This document shows positions 31,995-32,844 of a stretch of DNA of 32,844 nucleotides, piece by piece. The DNA comes from Gammaproteobacteria bacterium UBA7803 (GTDB lineage Bacteria > Pseudomonadota > Gammaproteobacteria > Pseudomonadales > Azotimanducaceae), in NCBI GenBank assembly GCA_002480525.1, contig DLCH01000046.1, forward strand, positions 1 through 32,844. The letters are read 5' to 3'. How positions within the stretch are numbered: position 1 is the stretch's first letter; the number at the start of each line of letters is the position of its first letter. Position numbers and translations under genes: made by a program. The notes under the pieces were generated by a model that did not search any database, was not told the origin of the DNA, and worked only from the letters and a program-made list of their open reading frames with translations.

Positions 31995-32044
31995 GCCGCA
32001 GCGGGCACCGGGCAAAGACCATGGCCGACGCCGTTTCGTCCAGT

Positions 32045-32065
32045 CCGGCCGGGCCCGCCGGCCGG
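32045..32065. terminator. Hairpin between convergent NHL and DabA genes
   Basis: CCGGCCGG-GCCCG-CCGGCCGG, perfect 8-base arms with a 5-base loop, lies in the 79-base space between the two convergent stops. No T-run follows. The arms are themselves palindromic, so the pairing could occur in either direction of transcription. Confidence 0.4.
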
Positions 32066-32073
32066 GCTCCCCG

Positions 32074-32844
32074 TCAGGCTGCGTCCCGGGCCGGCGCCGA
32101 CTCCCCGGCGCCCTCGAAGGGCGCCCAGCGCAGATCGCCCGCGTAACGCGCGACGATCCCGCCGGCATCGTCCATCGACAGCAGGTGCAGCCAGCCGTTG
32201 TCGAACAGCGCCCGTACCGCGGGGTGACGCGCCAGAATGTCGTTCATGGCCTGAGTCGGCGCCTCGATGCACACCGTCAGACGCAGCGGCTCGTGCACCA
32301 GAGACCGGCCATCGTGCACCGACTGCCAGGGTAGCCCGGCCCGCAGCACCCCGCCGTTGCCCTCGACCACGCCGACACCGCCCACCACGTTGTGCAGCAG
32401 CTTGTTGCCGGCGCCGAAGGCCGACGGCGCCACCGCCGAGCCGTAGTACTGCAGGCTGATCCAGCTCGCGACCACCACCGGCGCGGTCATGATCAGCTCC
32501 AGCACCGGATAGCCGCGGGCCTCGTCCGCGCGCCAGTCGTAGTCGTGGAGGAACGCCCGGCCGGCCAGATTGCGGCCGCGGGTGCGGGACCGGGGCGCGG
32601 CGACGAAGGCGCTGCAGCCGGCCAGGCCCCACTCCGGCCGTACCTGGGCCCAGTCCCGGCCCCGCCACTCGAGGTCCCGGGCGCGTTCGGCGCGGGGCAG
32701 CCGGGCGGCCCGCTCCTCCCGTGCGGCCCGGCCGGCCGCCGCCAGCCAGGCGCGGGTCCGGGCCAGGTCCGCCTGGTGCGCGGCCGTGTCGGCGTCGCCG
32801 TCGAACACGGTGACCGAGTCCGCGGTGGTGTCGTGCAGTGCCGC
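32074..32844 (-). CDS. dabA: DabA-type inorganic carbon transporter subunit (5' part outside window)
   Basis: The C-terminal 256 residues of a DabA (DUF2309) protein; the frame is open to the right edge, beginning AALHDTTADSVTVFDG. Features typical of the family are RPEWGLAGCSAFVAAPR, GRAFLHDYDWRADE, VLELIMTAPVVVASWISLQYY, GNKLLHNVVGGVGVVEGNGG and NGWLHLL. DabA is a zinc protein related to beta-carbonic anhydrase that works with the membrane protein DabB to trap CO2 as bicarbonate. The zinc residues lie in the missing N-terminal part. DabB is usually encoded just upstream, which would be beyond the window. The GTG at 32808 is internal, not the start. Confidence 0.93.
   Translation of the reverse strand, partial: AALHDTTADSVTVFDGDADTAAHQADLARTRAWLAAAGRAAREERAARLPRAERARDLEWRGRDWAQVRPEWGLAGCSAFVAAPRSRTRGRNLAGRAFLHDYDWRADEARGYPVLELIMTAPVVVASWISLQYYGSAVAPSAFGAGNKLLHNVVGGVGVVEGNGGVLRAGLPWQSVHDGRSLVHEPLRLTVCIEAPTQAMNDILARHPAVRALFDNGWLHLLSMDDAGGIVARYAGDLRWAPFEGAGESAPARDAA

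Noticed and set aside
1..32844. CRISPR arrays, tRNA or rRNA genes, insertion sequences and prophage genes
   Set aside because: No regularly spaced direct repeats, no cloverleaf-like or rRNA sequence, and no transposase, integrase or phage-type protein were seen on either strand.

Overview
The window is very GC-rich, gene-dense bacterial DNA: 28 complete protein genes, two genes cut by the window edges, no rRNA or tRNA gene, no CRISPR array and no transposase. The outer-membrane proteins, the RND exporter, the LolA-like and DabA-type genes, the many lipid-CoA enzymes and a REP-type repeat pair suggest a Gram-negative proteobacterium, most likely a gammaproteobacterium that lives on hydrocarbons, lipids or related hydrophobic compounds. 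The genus cannot be told from the window.

Left part (1-7411). A minus-strand cluster encodes an acyl-CoA synthetase, a TetR regulator, a CYP153-type alkane hydroxylase (P450) and a Baeyer-Villiger-type flavin monooxygenase that runs off the left edge. A haloacid-dehalogenase-like enzyme and a small membrane protein lie upstream, followed by a divergent second TetR gene that is a paralogue of the first. This reads as oxidation and CoA activation of alkyl chains.

Middle (7430-16599). A GPH-type transporter stands divergent to a secreted SnoaL-like protein and two overlapping hotdog (MaoC-like) genes. Then come a HerA-like ATPase with a DUF4332 helix-hairpin-helix protein, an acyl-CoA dehydrogenase, a REP doublet, a GST, a crotonase and an MFS transporter that starts at TTG.

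Right part (16656-32844). A secreted redoxin / cytochrome c / copper-monooxygenase (PHM-like) fusion is convergent with a Tat-exported class V PLP enzyme. A minus-strand run PhzA/B-like - SDR - crotonase - GPH transporter is divergent from a ferritin-like / acyl-CoA ligase pair, with a perfect palindrome in the shared promoter region. A tightly overlapped RND exporter - LolA-like - outer-membrane barrel operon is divergent from a secreted NHL beta-propeller that keeps the catalytic and zinc residues of peptidyl-hydroxyglycine lyase (PAL). The 3' part of a DabA-type inorganic carbon transporter gene closes the window.

The most striking observation is that copper-monooxygenase (PHM-like) and PAL-like proteins, the two halves of animal peptide-amidating monooxygenase, are both present as separate exported proteins about 12 kb apart. 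The PHM-like part lacks the residues that hold the peptide carboxylate, so a different substrate is likely. Several operator-like palindromes and GC-rich hairpins at all five convergent gene junctions are also described.
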